Source: Takakia lepidozioides
Lineage: Eukaryota; Streptophyta; Takakiopsida; Takakiales; Takakiaceae
Assembly: GCA_030704615.1 (NCBI GenBank)
Contig: CM060732.1
Coordinates: 9,674,001 to 9,734,000 of the forward strand
Length of the DNA: 60,000 nt
Direction of reading: 5' to 3'
Shown piece by piece: positions 1 to 9,645 of this stretch. How positions within the stretch are numbered: the first letter of the stretch is position 1; each line of letters starts with the position of its first letter. The position numbers and the translations under genes are program-made. The notes below the pieces were generated by a model that saw only the letters and a list, made by a program, of their open reading frames with translations, ran no database searches and was not told the DNA's origin.

Positions 1-290
1 CAAGAAATCGGGAGTCACTGCGTTTTTCTACTTTTCGCGCTTAGAGGGAGAGTGGTAGTCAAGCTGGAGAGGGTTCCTTCTAGAATACGAAAGAGAAGAA
101 AGTCTCTTTATTTTACTTCACTTAGAGAGAGACGCAGAGCAAGAGAGAAAATGACGTCGTTTGTTGGAGAACACAGGGCCAAGGCAGCAGGTGAACGCGG
201 AGACTGATTCACAAGAGCAGACGGAGACTGAGGTAGCGGCTGCGTCACAGTCGGCGATAAGAGTGCGTCAGCCTGTGGAGGCAGAGATGA

Positions 291-2529
291 TTCGCAGGGA
301 CACTGAAGAAGGTGGAAGCACGCGGAACGCCGAACCTGGGAGAAGGTCAAGAAACCCTTGCGCAGACAGAAACTCCAGCAGATGTGAGAGGGAAGAGGAA
401 AGCTGCAGAAGGGGATCAAATTTCAAAACCTAAGAAGGTGCCAGTAAGTTTTATCATATAGTCTGTCTGATTGCCTTTCAAGGAGTCCTTCCTCTTCCAT
501 TCTTTAGCAGGAACTACTGAATCGCGAGCGTCGTTAACGCCATTCGATTCTCCTCATGAGATTTATGTACCTATGTGTTTGAAGAGAGAGTCTGCACTTA
601 CTATTCTCCCTAAACTACACTGAATGTCGTTGCCGCCAATCAGTTGCACATGTATGTCATTACACAACACCGATCCGGCAGGTCGTTATCTTTTGTGATT
701 GTCGTTAACGCCGCTCGCTATCGCTCTCGTTTTTGTTTTGAATACGGCAGTCTCGGCTTTGCATGTGTAGATTGTGCTGAATTCTTTCACACCATTCATG
801 GTGAGTTTCCTTGATACAGAGTGATGGTCGTTACCGCCATTCACTATTTGCAAATCACTCAGTCAGAACAGAATGGCATCGTGCAGAAAACTGTGAGGTC
901 GAAGCCTACAGGATCAGAGGGGAAAGGATCTGGAGATGGGGATGAGTCCGCAAAAAGCTCAGAGAATACAGATGAAGCAGATGAATCCGAAGTGCACTAC
1001 CTTGACAAGGTGAAAGAACTCATGTCATTCCAGAAGGTAAACTCTCAGGAGGTTATAAGGGACATGCTCGTATCTGGAGGGCGTCTGGACATACCTCTGT
1101 GCCGGATGATATCAATGCCTGTTGTGCTCCACCTCTTTCCCATGACATAACAAAATTGGAGAGTGATTTTGTGCATGGATATAGACTTGGTGAACAAGTT
1201 TTTTATGTGTCACTGACGGATATAAATGGGACAACTACTGGAGTTGGGTGTTCGGGTTCTGTAACAATTTCCTCTCTGATGCAGGGACACTTCTGCTTTT
1301 TCAGTCATGTGACAATGATAGTCGTCGGGCATTGGCATCATACCTCAAGTCTTCAGGGTTTGAAGTTTTGCGCACATGGAATTGTGTGAACAGCCTCTAC
1401 CTTGTGAAAGGGGGTTTCCCTGGTCAGCTGGTATGCCGTCTCCCTTCTGCTTGTGCTTTGATCATGAGTTTCAATTTTCTCTGCAGCTCCACTCTAGTAG
1501 AATGTTTTATGATCGACACCGATCATCAACGATTCATGATTTTTTTGTGTTAGAGTTCTGAATAGCCGATGTACACACTTCCACTATAGATTGTGTTTAC
1601 CACACTAACCTGCTATCTTTGCCAGACGAGGATGTTCGAGGCGATCTGCCTGCGGAGGATTCGCACATCAAAGACACCATCCTCCATCCGCAACTTTGAG
1701 ATTTCTGACCAGGTTTGTTTCGTCAACCCCCCCTATGAGCCCCATGTCGATGACATTTTGTACAACTTCATGCAGTCCAATCAGACTCTGAAGAGACCAG
1801 ATGGCACTCCCTGGAGAGGTGCAAAGGAAAAGTCACCAGCATTCATGCAAATACTGCTGGAGTCATGCAGCCACCGCTCTGCACGGGTGGTCGATCTTTC
1901 TGTGTCCACAGGTTCATTTTTTCCCTTCCGAATTGGTTTCCTTTCAACAGTTTCATCTGCTTAAATCCCCCCTCCAAACTGTTCATGTTCTCCTGTCTGG
2001 TGCAGGAGCAACTTACCACGCATGCAAGGCAGGCGGAAGAAGCCTTTTTGGCATGGAGGGTGATTCTGACCTCTACAACACCGTGCTCCTCCCCCTTTTG
2101 TCTGGCTCCACTTCAGGCACACAGACTGATCGGATTCAAATTCGAAATGATGACGATCCCGAAGATAAGCAGGTCGACAACGACTTTTCATGTGAGTAAG
2201 TGCTAAACCCTCTTTGGGAGTCATACTCAATTTCTCGATAACATCAAAGTTACAGTAATAACTTTTTCAGGCTGTCTTTCAGGAAAGGCAGCGGTGGATC
2301 TTCAGGAGATACAGTCATTTCTGGCGAGTCTGTTTTCGACAGCCCCCTTTCCAATTTTCTGCTTCCTGTTTATGCCGAAGCAATGGCACTTCACGCGGCC
2401 GAGTCCCTATCTCCTGACTTTTTAGTGGCCAGCCGTAGGTGTATCCAGCGTGGATCCGGTGTTCTAAAATACTTAGACTTAGATGCAGAGGAAGAGGGGA
2501 TACATTGTACTGACTCTGAGTCAGACTGA
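291..2529 (+). pseudogene. Beta-class DNA methyltransferase-like gene (N4-C/N6-A type), five exons, frame-broken
   Basis: I read exons at 291-443, 863-1430, 1626-1911, 2006-2195 and 2271-2529 with GT..AG borders and matching phases. Exon 2 carries the pre-TRD half of a beta-class (PF01555-like) methylase: an APPL stretch near 1108-1130 where SPPY/DPPY is expected, then GTLLLFQS and LASYLKSSGFEVLRTW. Exons 3-4 carry NPPY (1725-1736), EKSPAFMQILLE, VVDLSVSTG and, across the intron, ATYHACKAGGRSLFGMEGD. This matches family motif X, motif I (usually DPFxGSGT) and the GRxxxGxExD strand. The tail ends acidic with TDSESD and TGA. Exon 2 changes frame twice, near 1096 and 1245, and motif I is degenerate, so the copy is probably inactive. 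Exon 3 also has a plausible alternative frame over 1630-1700. Family assignment is by motif order; the substrate base cannot be told. The true start is unclear, because a different frame is open over 161-433. Confidence 0.6.
531..842 (+). repeat. Recurring TCGTTAACGCC-type motif in intron 1
   Basis: The first intron of the methyltransferase-like gene (444-862) holds near-identical words: TCGTTAACGCCATTC at 531, TCGTTGCCGCCAAT at 627, a shorter GTCGTTATC at 682, TCGTTAACGCCGCTC at 702 and TCGTTACCGCCATTC at 828. Spacing is irregular (about 55-125 bp), so this is a dispersed motif and not a tandem array. It could be a binding site or the remains of an older repeat. Confidence 0.5.
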
Positions 2530-2639
2530 ACTGCATTCTTTTAATATTCATTTTCATATTATCTGGAAAACGTTGAATCCCCTTCCTCCACCGTAGTTGT
2601 TCCTTTAGAACAAATAATAATCACAGAATCAACTTTCGT

Positions 2640-3020
2640 TTAAATTGCTATATGTATGAATCCATCTCACAAACCTTCCTGACTCTTCTCATATCCATTG
2701 TGCATTCATCTACACTGTATTCATGCGTGCTCCATTCATGAAAGCTTCCTTTGTACAACATCCATTGTACATTCATCCTCTGTACTCTTTAATCCACCCC
2801 ACAAACCTTCCACACTCATTTCATATACTTTGTGCATTCGTCAAAAGATTTGGTCATGCATCTTCCTGTCATGAATTTTTGTCATTGCTCAACATCCATT
2901 ATACATTCATCCATTTTACTCTTATCCATCCGTCATTCATCCATCTACATACATTTTTCACACTCATCCATCTGTTTATCATCCAACTGTACATTCATCC
3001 ATCCTTTATTCAATGCCTTT
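2640..3020. repeat. Degenerate CATTCATCCAT-type repeat tract
   Basis: Words such as ATCCATTGTACATTCATC, CATTCATCCAT and ACTCATCCATC recur many times with loose spacing. Reading frames through the tract (Ile/His/Pro/Ser rich) follow from the repeat and are not taken as genes. The tract sits between the methyltransferase-like gene and the 3' edge of a gypsy fragment. Confidence 0.6.
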
Positions 3021-3022
3021 TA

Positions 3023-3538
3023 TTATGGTGTCCAGCTTGTTTCCGCGGTAAAGGGTGCCAGAATACACTCCACTTCTTTCTGGGCGCGTGTGAACTCGGC
3101 CTTCACGTGTGATGACGTGGACTGAGCCCCGTGACGTGGCATTTGCGCAAGGTGACGTGGCGTGAGCGCAGTTGCGCTCACGTGACCAGGCTCACGCCGA
3201 GGCATCCCTGGTTTCCTCCTGTCATCTTTGGTGTAATCTTCAGGAAATTTCCCTGTGTTCAGATAGTATTTGATTGGCCATTGCCAATCACCTTGATCTT
3301 GATCCTGAATATATTTTGATTCTTCTTTGGTGATTGTATAAGCTCCAATACTGATATTGGCCAATTCTTGATTGTTTATTTCTTCGTTTTCCTTGTCATC
3401 TTCTTCTTCTGGATCTGGCTCTTCTTCAATAATAAGTCCTTCATCAAGAGGTTCATCTTCATCGGATGAATCTTCTTCTTCATCCGTGTCGTCCATGAGT
3501 TTGAGAGCATCTGGAAGGTCATAGTCTCCTTGAAACAT
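3023..3538 (-). pseudogene. gypsy pol acidic linker after RNase H
   Basis: This 171-residue frame is very acidic at the start (DDTDEEEDSSDEDEPLDEG) and ends in WPIKYYLNTGKFPEDYTKDD. That stretch resembles the linker that precedes the integrase zinc-binding domain in plant gypsy elements. No integrase follows; below 3100 the frame runs into unrelated sequence. Confidence 0.6.
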
Positions 3539-3736
3539 TCCCAGAGCATTTATAGTATTTGTCTCTTCATCTGGTGGTTCTGGTTGAATAGTAAACAGAA
3601 ATGCATCGGGGAGTTGATCCTCTACCCCCGTGGCTGGTTCTCCTGTAGTAATCCTTGACAGATGATCTGCTGTAACATGTAATCTCCCTGGTTTATGAAC
3701 AACTTCAAAGTCATACTCATGAAGAAGTAATAACCA

Positions 3737-3979
3737 TCAAGCAACCCTGCCACTAGCTAGTGGTCGATTTGCTAAATGAACTAGAGCCTGATGATCAACA
3801 ATAAACTTAAAGCGATTGCCAAGTAAATAATGCCGAAATTTTTGAACAACATAAATCATTGCCAATGCCTCCCTTTCTGTGGTGCTATAGTTCTTTTCTG
3901 CTGCTGTCAACAATCTGCTTGCATAATAGATTGGTGAATCTATTGTGCCTGTCACATTTTGAGCTAGAACCGCTCTCAA
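3737..3979 (-). pseudogene. gypsy RNase H fragment
   Basis: The frame shows PIYYASRLLTAAEKNYSTTE, REALAMIYVVQKFRHYLLGN and FIVDHQALVHLANRPL, typical of the Ty3/gypsy RNase H domain. A stop follows at GRVA. The part that normally carries the first catalytic Asp lies between 3980 and 4100 and is not in the same open frame. Confidence 0.75.
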
Positions 3980-4102
3980 AGCAATGCCTGATGCATCACT
4001 GTGTACATGAAATGGTAAATCCCATCTTGGATTTATCAGAATTGGTGCTGTTGTGAGTGCCCTTTTTAGTGAATCAAATGATTCTTGATAAGCTGGAGAC
4101 CA

Positions 4103-4852
4103 TCAATATTCGGCATCTTGCTTCAGCAGTCTATAGACTGGTGCTGCTCTGTGAGCATATTTGTCCATGTACCTTCTGTAATAGCTCGTCTGTCCTAGAA
4201 ATCTCTTGAGTTTCTTGGGATTTTCTGGTGGTGGTATTTTATGGATAACCTCCACTTTCTTTGGATCTACCAGAATTCCCCGTTGACACACAATGTGTCC
4301 CAATAATAATTCTGAATTCACACAGAATGTACATTTCTCCGGGTTGAGACTTACTCCATTGTTTCTGCAGGCTTGTAAGCAAAGTTTTAACTGTGCCAAA
4401 TGTTTGGATTTATGTCCAAAGACACTGAAATCATCAAAAAATACCTGCATAAAATCATTGAGATAGTTCTTGAATATCTCAGATACTGCTTGTTGAAATG
4501 TGGCTGGTGCATTGCAAAGTCCAAATGGCATGACTTTGTAAGCATATGCTCCATATTCAGTGATGAATGCGGTCTTTTCTTGGTCTTCTTCTGCCATCTG
4601 TACCTGGTTGTACCCACTAAACCCATCCATGAATGAGTACATCTCATGTCCAGCCACTGTGTCCAACACTATTTCAGTGAAAGGTAGTGGAAAAGGGTAT
4701 TTTTTGGTTCCTGCGTTTAACTTGCGGTAGTCCACACACACACTCGTAGTTTTCCATTTTTCTTGGGTACTATCGCAATGGGCGATAACCATTGTGGTGT
4801 CTCTACTGGGTATATGAATCCTGCATCCAGTAACTTCTTGATTTCTTCCCAA
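4103..4852 (-). pseudogene. gypsy reverse transcriptase fragment
   Basis: The frame has RT signatures in order: CVDYRKLNAGTKKYPFPLP, YSFMDGFSGYNQV, KVMPFGLCNAPATFQ, the catalytic FFDD within VFFDDFSVFG, LNPEKCTFC and GHIVCQRGI, then the connection segment LKRFLGQTSYYRRY. The upstream part of the same polyprotein (4717-5418) is in another frame. The core looks complete but is separated from protease and RNase H by stops. Confidence 0.85.
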
Positions 4853-5676
4853 ACTTTAGCTGCATAGTTGGGGTTCATTCTGTAACGGTTCTGACAAATT
4901 GGTTTTGTGTCAACTTCCAATTCAATTTGGTGCTGACAGATGTTAGAAGGTATACCCTTCAAATCTTTGTAGTTCCAGGCAAATACATCCTTGTATTCAG
5001 TGAATAATGCGGTGGTTTCTTGTAGAAATGATTCTTCAAGACCTGCACTTACTCGTATTATCTGTGGTTCTTCCACTGTTCCTAGATTCACTTGAATCAA
5101 TTGAGTTTCTTCCGTTATTGTCCATCCTGCAATCTCTTGTCCGATGGTTGCAATTGTGGCAGGTACTTCACGGATTTGAATGTCTTCTTGCCTTTCTTGA
5201 TAGAACCGGGCCGGGTGTTGAGGTGTGTCCATCACTTCTTCCTCTGGATCTTCAGTTCTCGAAGTATTTGGTTCTCCTTGGGTGTTCACCACGTGACATC
5301 CTACTGTTGTAGTATGCTTGACCACCAGTTGTCCAATAGGTTCCAACTGTGGGTGTGCTGCGTATACTCTGGCTTCTTCTTCATCCGACAATCCACTGGA
5401 CCAATCATATCCTTCCACTATGCAAGGTTGTTTCTCTCGTGGAATGGTACCTCGTTGCTTCGTCGTGATGGTGACTTGTTATGCTCCCTTTTTGATTGTG
5501 AGAGTCTAACTTCCCCAATTGTGGTGTGATTGGGCTTGTGTTAACCATGGTCGACCAAGTAGTAGTGAATATCCCTCTGCCACATCCTCCATTATGAGAA
5601 TGGTTACTGATATTTCGTATACCAGTCCTGCTACTTCCATTGCAAGTCGTCTGATGATCCACAATGGTTGTACTTT

Positions 5677-5975
5677 TCATTGATCAGCCATTCGTACCGT
5701 GAATGGAGCAGGTTCCATGTGCCCCAATCCTAATGACTTCTTCATCTTTTCTGTCATGATGTTCACTCCGGATCCTCCATCGATGAGTACATTCGTTACC
5801 ATCTTCCGTCCAATACGTACTTGTATTACGGGTATTGCTTCGTCGTAATCTGGAGTTTGTCTTATAGTTGTGGGTTTAATCGTGTAAACCTCTGGTGTTG
5901 GTTTTTGTTTTGGTGTGGGGGTCAATGCCTCAATTGCCCGAAATAAAGTTTTCTTGCAGTGTGGGCAATTTTTAA
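5677..5975 (-). pseudogene. gypsy gag-end/aspartic protease fragment
   Basis: The frame opens with CPHCKKTLFRAIEAL (zinc-knuckle-like cysteines), then a Pro/Lys/Thr linker, then a retropepsin-like segment with VLIDGGSGVNIM; the DGG/DSG-type triad holds the catalytic Asp. The protein is cut off by a stop after FTVRMADQ, and the homologous frame continues out of phase below 5677. In an intact element it would be part of the gag-pol polyprotein that self-processes in the particle. Confidence 0.75.
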
Positions 5976-5983
5976 TAATTGTC

Positions 5984-6512
5984 CATTACGTTTATGCTTT
6001 GTGCACTACAGGCATTCCTGCAGTTGTTACAGCCAAAACAGTTCTGTGAGTCTAAAATGAAGAGAGTGAGAGGAATGGAGGAAATCAGGGTGAAGAGCAC
6101 CACAATTCTGCAGAAACAAACGATTGCTACCCCACAGGCGATACAGATACTGGAGGAGCTGAGATTGCAAGGATTGCAAAGCCTAGATTGGACATTACAC
6201 CATAGACACTACATGTTACAATTTTTGCAGAACTTTGAGCCAAGGACATGAACAACAACGGTGAAGGGAGTTGAATTGATGATTACTCCCCTATACCTCC
6301 AGCAATTGTTTCGATTGCTAGCAGGTCAGGTGCATGTGGAGGAACACAGGGCAAGACTGCAAATAGGGGACTTATTCCAAGAAGGGAGTTTCTTTAAAAC
6401 TCAGGGTTATGCTTGTACCAAGGCTGTGTACCCAGGGCTAAAAGAGGTAGGCCAGGTATTGAACGTTCTGATTGCCATGAAACAGAACCAACAGTATTTG
6501 AGCAGATCCTTC
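5984..6512 (+). pseudogene. Frame-broken N-terminal part of the copy A element protein
   Basis: Comparison with copy B shows this stretch is the upstream continuation of the large ORF. Recognisable shared words include MKRVRGMEEIRVKSTTILQK, TVKGVELMITP and RLQIGDLFQEGSFFKTQG. Copy A has a nonsense TGA at 6249-6251 where copy B reads on, and a one-base deletion near 6512 that moves the frame into the large ORF below. No known domain is recognised. Confidence 0.65.
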
Positions 6513-6565
6513 ACAGGGAAATACTCAAAGGCCTGAAGGGTCAAGAGGTACAATGGGCGGACATA

Positions 6566-9500
6566 ATGTACAACGCACTGGTGGAGGAGATGAAAAGATT
6601 ACAAGGTACTACCGCAAAGTCTCCTATCATAGTGTCTGGCCCAATCATTGCTCAAATAATCCTTGATTCTGGCATACTTGATGCGCAAGAAAGAAAGGAA
6701 ATGGGAGTGTTTGAGCTAGAAACCACTGCAATGGAAGAGCAAGGCTCTTTACACAGTGAGGGTGGACTAGCAGGGCAACCCGAGACTAAGAGGCAGAGAC
6801 AGGGAAAGACTGTAGTGGCGGATCCACTGGCTTCACGGATTCCGCATGATAATGTTTCCCAAGCTCATGGCCAGGAAGGGGCACAGCAGCACAGACAAAT
6901 GCTATTACTGGAAGCAGGACCTTCAGAGAGGGAGGAGGAAGTTACTTCTGTATCACAACCATCACAGCCAGCTGATCGACTTGTCACAAGGTCACAAGTT
7001 GTCCATGCAGCTCAACCAGAAATAATTGATTTGGAAAGAGAAGGGTTAGATATTCCAACTACAGAACAGATAGTGGCAGAAATGGAGAAGGGGGACCTTC
7101 TCTATGAATATTCTGGTCTGGTCAAGGAGACAGAGATTCCAGAGGTGCAACAGTTGCCCAAGGGAAATCCTGAGGTGCATATAATACACACACCTGTGTC
7201 GGAGGTACCACAGGCGGAAGGTCATGACACTGTAGCACCGGTGATAGATGAAGTGGTTCAGGAAGAAAATCCGGTGGGACAATGGCCTGAGTGGTTCGTG
7301 AGACATCACACTGTTGAGGATCAGGAGGAACAGCAACAACCTCACCATGATGACCCTCAACAGGCAATGCTGATGAGTTCCATAGGCAGGACACTTAATT
7401 TGTTGGGGAATTATGTCAAATCCCATGTTCCAATTACCCAATTGACAGCCTTGAGAGAGGAACTCAGGAAGGAGTTTGAGGCTCGACTAGCCACTGAGTG
7501 TGCAAACAAGGTCGATGAAGAGGTCACTCTCAAGATGCAGCAGGACTTGGGAAATACAGAAGCGGCTTTGCAATTGGCCAAGGAACAATTGATTGAGGCA
7601 GGCCTCGCGCAAGACCAGTTGCACGAAGCACATAAGCAACAGCTATACCAAATGCAGGTGCAGCATGAAAGCAAGTTGCAAGAAGTGAATGCACTACATA
7701 CGGAGTTGCAGACAGTGCATGACAGGATGGCGATACAATGTGCTACATTCACAACTATGCTTGACCAATCTACAAAAGAAATAAACAGTCAAGCGGAAAA
7801 ATGTACGAAGGCAGAAGAAGAGAATGTTGAGCAAATGAAGCTCATTGTCGATATGAAGAATACAATCTGTCGCAATGAGGATACTTTCAAGCAATACAGG
7901 CAGATTGAAGCTGATCAAGAGAAGCACATCGTGGAGTTGCAACAAACCATCATGGCCAATAGAAATGAAATCGCGGTCAATAACAAGGCTCGGAAGGAAG
8001 CCAATAATCTACTTGCTGCTTATGCGCAATTGGTTGAACCTCATGCGAAGCGCATGGAGGCTTTACAACAGCAATTAGAAGTGTACAAGCTAAGAGAGGA
8101 GCAAACTCTCAGGGGAACCACAAGCAACTTGGTGGATAACAGCCTTATGCAGGTCTGGTTAGCACAAGGGCCAGTAGAGGGCAAAGCACCACGAAAGCTC
8201 ACCCAAAGCGAGATGAATGAGCTCAGGCTGCAGGTGCAGAACATTGCCACAACTACTATAGACAATGTCTATAGTAGGATAGCAGAGTTACAAGAGGATG
8301 TAGACGGACCGCAGACTCAAATGGAGGACCTCACTTCAAACATCAACAAAAGAGTCTATATCCCTCAGGAACAGCTAATGGCTTCTTATTTACAAGCCAG
8401 AACTTTGGCTTTTCAGTCTTCACAGGAGGTGCAGGAGATGCCAATGATACAAGAGCCAGTACCACCACCACCACAACAAGTCACTGTACCAGTAGCTGAA
8501 CCTGTGGTTACTACAACCACACCACAACCACCACAGCCTGAGGTATGGGGCAATGCAGCTTTTAACCCACCTAAAACTCCAGCTGCAAGGGAGTACAGTA
8601 GGGCTATGATTATGCCATTCAACCAAATTCCCATCATGTTGGATTTGGCTTGGAAAGAATTTAGTCCTCCGCAGTCATTCGCACATTACTACCAAATCAT
8701 GCGTATTTGGCTGCCAGTGGCAACTAGGACTAAAGTTCTTCCGAACAATCGACATATTGAAGATCATCACTTTGCACAATACTGGCACGAGGCAGGTACC
8801 ATGTTGAGGGAATTGATTGCTTTCCAGGTTGTACATGGACTCATTTATACCAAGACCAAGGAGGTAGCAAGTATTGTCATGGGATGCGGGTTATACTACG
8901 CTGCTTGTTTTCTGGTACGTTACCACATTGAGCAACAAAAGATGCAAACACGCTTTCTGAGTTATTCCAGTGGAGATCATTGGGTATTACCTTCGGTGCC
9001 ACCTCATATGTACCTATATGACCCAAAAGTTATGATGCAAAAGGATTCTCAAATTCGTTCATGGTTTCAAGCGGCCTGGAACAATTTGTCAACACAGAAA
9101 TTCGGCATTGATGATATTTTCTATAAGGGACATGTGGCATGGAAATACTTGCACGCTGCACCAGTAATTGGTACCCCACTCACCTGGACAGACAAGGAGC
9201 TCAGTGTCTACACCAATTTTGCTGTTCAGCGGTTACACCAAGTTGTAAAATATAAACTTCCAGACATGGTAGGACAGCATTGTATGCCCCAGATGATTCC
9301 ACAAAAAGTTCGAAAATTAAAACACCTGAGAGGCGATGAGGATTCTGATACAACTGTTTCTTCACCGAATTCTTTTGACATGGGAGAAGACTATGCAGTT
9401 CAGATGGCAGAGAAGAAGCGATGGGGGTCTCCTATGCCGGAAAGGTTACCTCGATATCAGCCTCCAGAGGGCCTCACTTATCCAGGTAGTGATCAACCAT

Positions 9501-9607
9501 CTCCGTCAACCAGAGACAGACCTCGGGCTCGTATACACAGTCCGCCACGAAACTCTCAACGTAAAAAAGGTGCTCACTCACAAAGGTTTGCTAGTCGAAA
9601 TCAGTAA
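6566..9607 (+). CDS. Large coiled-coil protein of the pol-less LTR element, unknown function
   Basis: The frame is open from 6413 to TAA at 9605-9607 (1064 codons). 6566 is the first ATG; the original start lay further upstream. Layout: a charged segment rich in Glu/Gln; a heptad-rich coiled coil of about 220 residues (about 7440-8110); a short Pro/Thr-rich hinge (PPPPQQVTVP, about 8455-8550); a compact C-terminal domain (about 8590-9300) with IRTW-type aromatic and His-rich stretches such as HYYQIMRIWLPVATR and GHVAWKYLHAAPVIG; and a basic Ser/Pro/Arg tail. It lies immediately before the polypurine tract. A structural role (gag-like or particle-associated) is possible, but no capsid, zinc-knuckle or enzyme motif is seen. 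I do not recognise the family. Confidence 0.75.
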   Translation: MYNALVEEMKRLQGTTAKSPIIVSGPIIAQIILDSGILDAQERKEMGVFELETTAMEEQGSLHSEGGLAGQPETKRQRQGKTVVADPLASRIPHDNVSQAHGQEGAQQHRQMLLLEAGPSEREEEVTSVSQPSQPADRLVTRSQVVHAAQPEIIDLEREGLDIPTTEQIVAEMEKGDLLYEYSGLVKETEIPEVQQLPKGNPEVHIIHTPVSEVPQAEGHDTVAPVIDEVVQEENPVGQWPEWFVRHHTVEDQEEQQQPHHDDPQQAMLMSSIGRTLNLLGNYVKSHVPITQLTALREELRKEFEARLATECANKVDEEVTLKMQQDLGNTEAALQLAKEQLIEAGLAQDQLHEAHKQQLYQMQVQHESKLQEVNALHTELQTVHDRMAIQCATFTTMLDQSTKEINSQAEKCTKAEEENVEQMKLIVDMKNTICRNEDTFKQYRQIEADQEKHIVELQQTIMANRNEIAVNNKARKEANNLLAAYAQLVEPHAKRMEALQQQLEVYKLREEQTLRGTTSNLVDNSLMQVWLAQGPVEGKAPRKLTQSEMNELRLQVQNIATTTIDNVYSRIAELQEDVDGPQTQMEDLTSNINKRVYIPQEQLMASYLQARTLAFQSSQEVQEMPMIQEPVPPPPQQVTVPVAEPVVTTTTPQPPQPEVWGNAAFNPPKTPAAREYSRAMIMPFNQIPIMLDLAWKEFSPPQSFAHYYQIMRIWLPVATRTKVLPNNRHIEDHHFAQYWHEAGTMLRELIAFQVVHGLIYTKTKEVASIVMGCGLYYAACFLVRYHIEQQKMQTRFLSYSSGDHWVLPSVPPHMYLYDPKVMMQKDSQIRSWFQAAWNNLSTQKFGIDDIFYKGHVAWKYLHAAPVIGTPLTWTDKELSVYTNFAVQRLHQVVKYKLPDMVGQHCMPQMIPQKVRKLKHLRGDEDSDTTVSSPNSFDMGEDYAVQMAEKKRWGSPMPERLPRYQPPEGLTYPGSDQPSPSTRDRPRARIHSPPRNSQRKKGAHSQRFASRNQ

Positions 9608-9628
9608 ACCGTGAGGACACGGCTTTTT

Positions 9629-9645
9629 GAGGGGGGAAGGGGTAA
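9629..9645 (+). other. Polypurine tract of copy A
   Basis: GAGGGGGGAAGGGGTAA lies 21 bases after the stop codon and directly before TGTTAG. This is the position and composition of a plus-strand primer of an LTR retroelement. The same arrangement is seen on the minus strand at 39261-39277 in copy B. Confidence 0.75.

Larger units (their letters stand above)
3023..5980 (-). mobile_element. Ty3/gypsy LTR retrotransposon fragment (protease-RT-RNase H), both ends missing
   Basis: On the minus strand, from high to low coordinates, this holds a Cys-rich gag-end stretch with CPHCKK, an aspartic protease, a long spacer, reverse transcriptase, RNase H and an acidic linker. Domain order and sequence are those of plant Ty3/gypsy elements. 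The integrase, both LTRs and most of gag are absent. Several in-frame stops and frame changes show it is dead, for example in the stretch around 5420-5680 that carries LLLGRPWL. Its upper end abuts the truncated 5' end of a second element of opposite orientation at about 5980-5986, so two truncations meet at one junction. Confidence 0.85.

Noticed and set aside
7046-8637. Antisense frames of 70-130 codons under the large ORF of copy A, mirrored in copy B.
   Set aside because: Shadow frames of a real coding region; low-complexity Cys/Leu-rich translations with no independent support.
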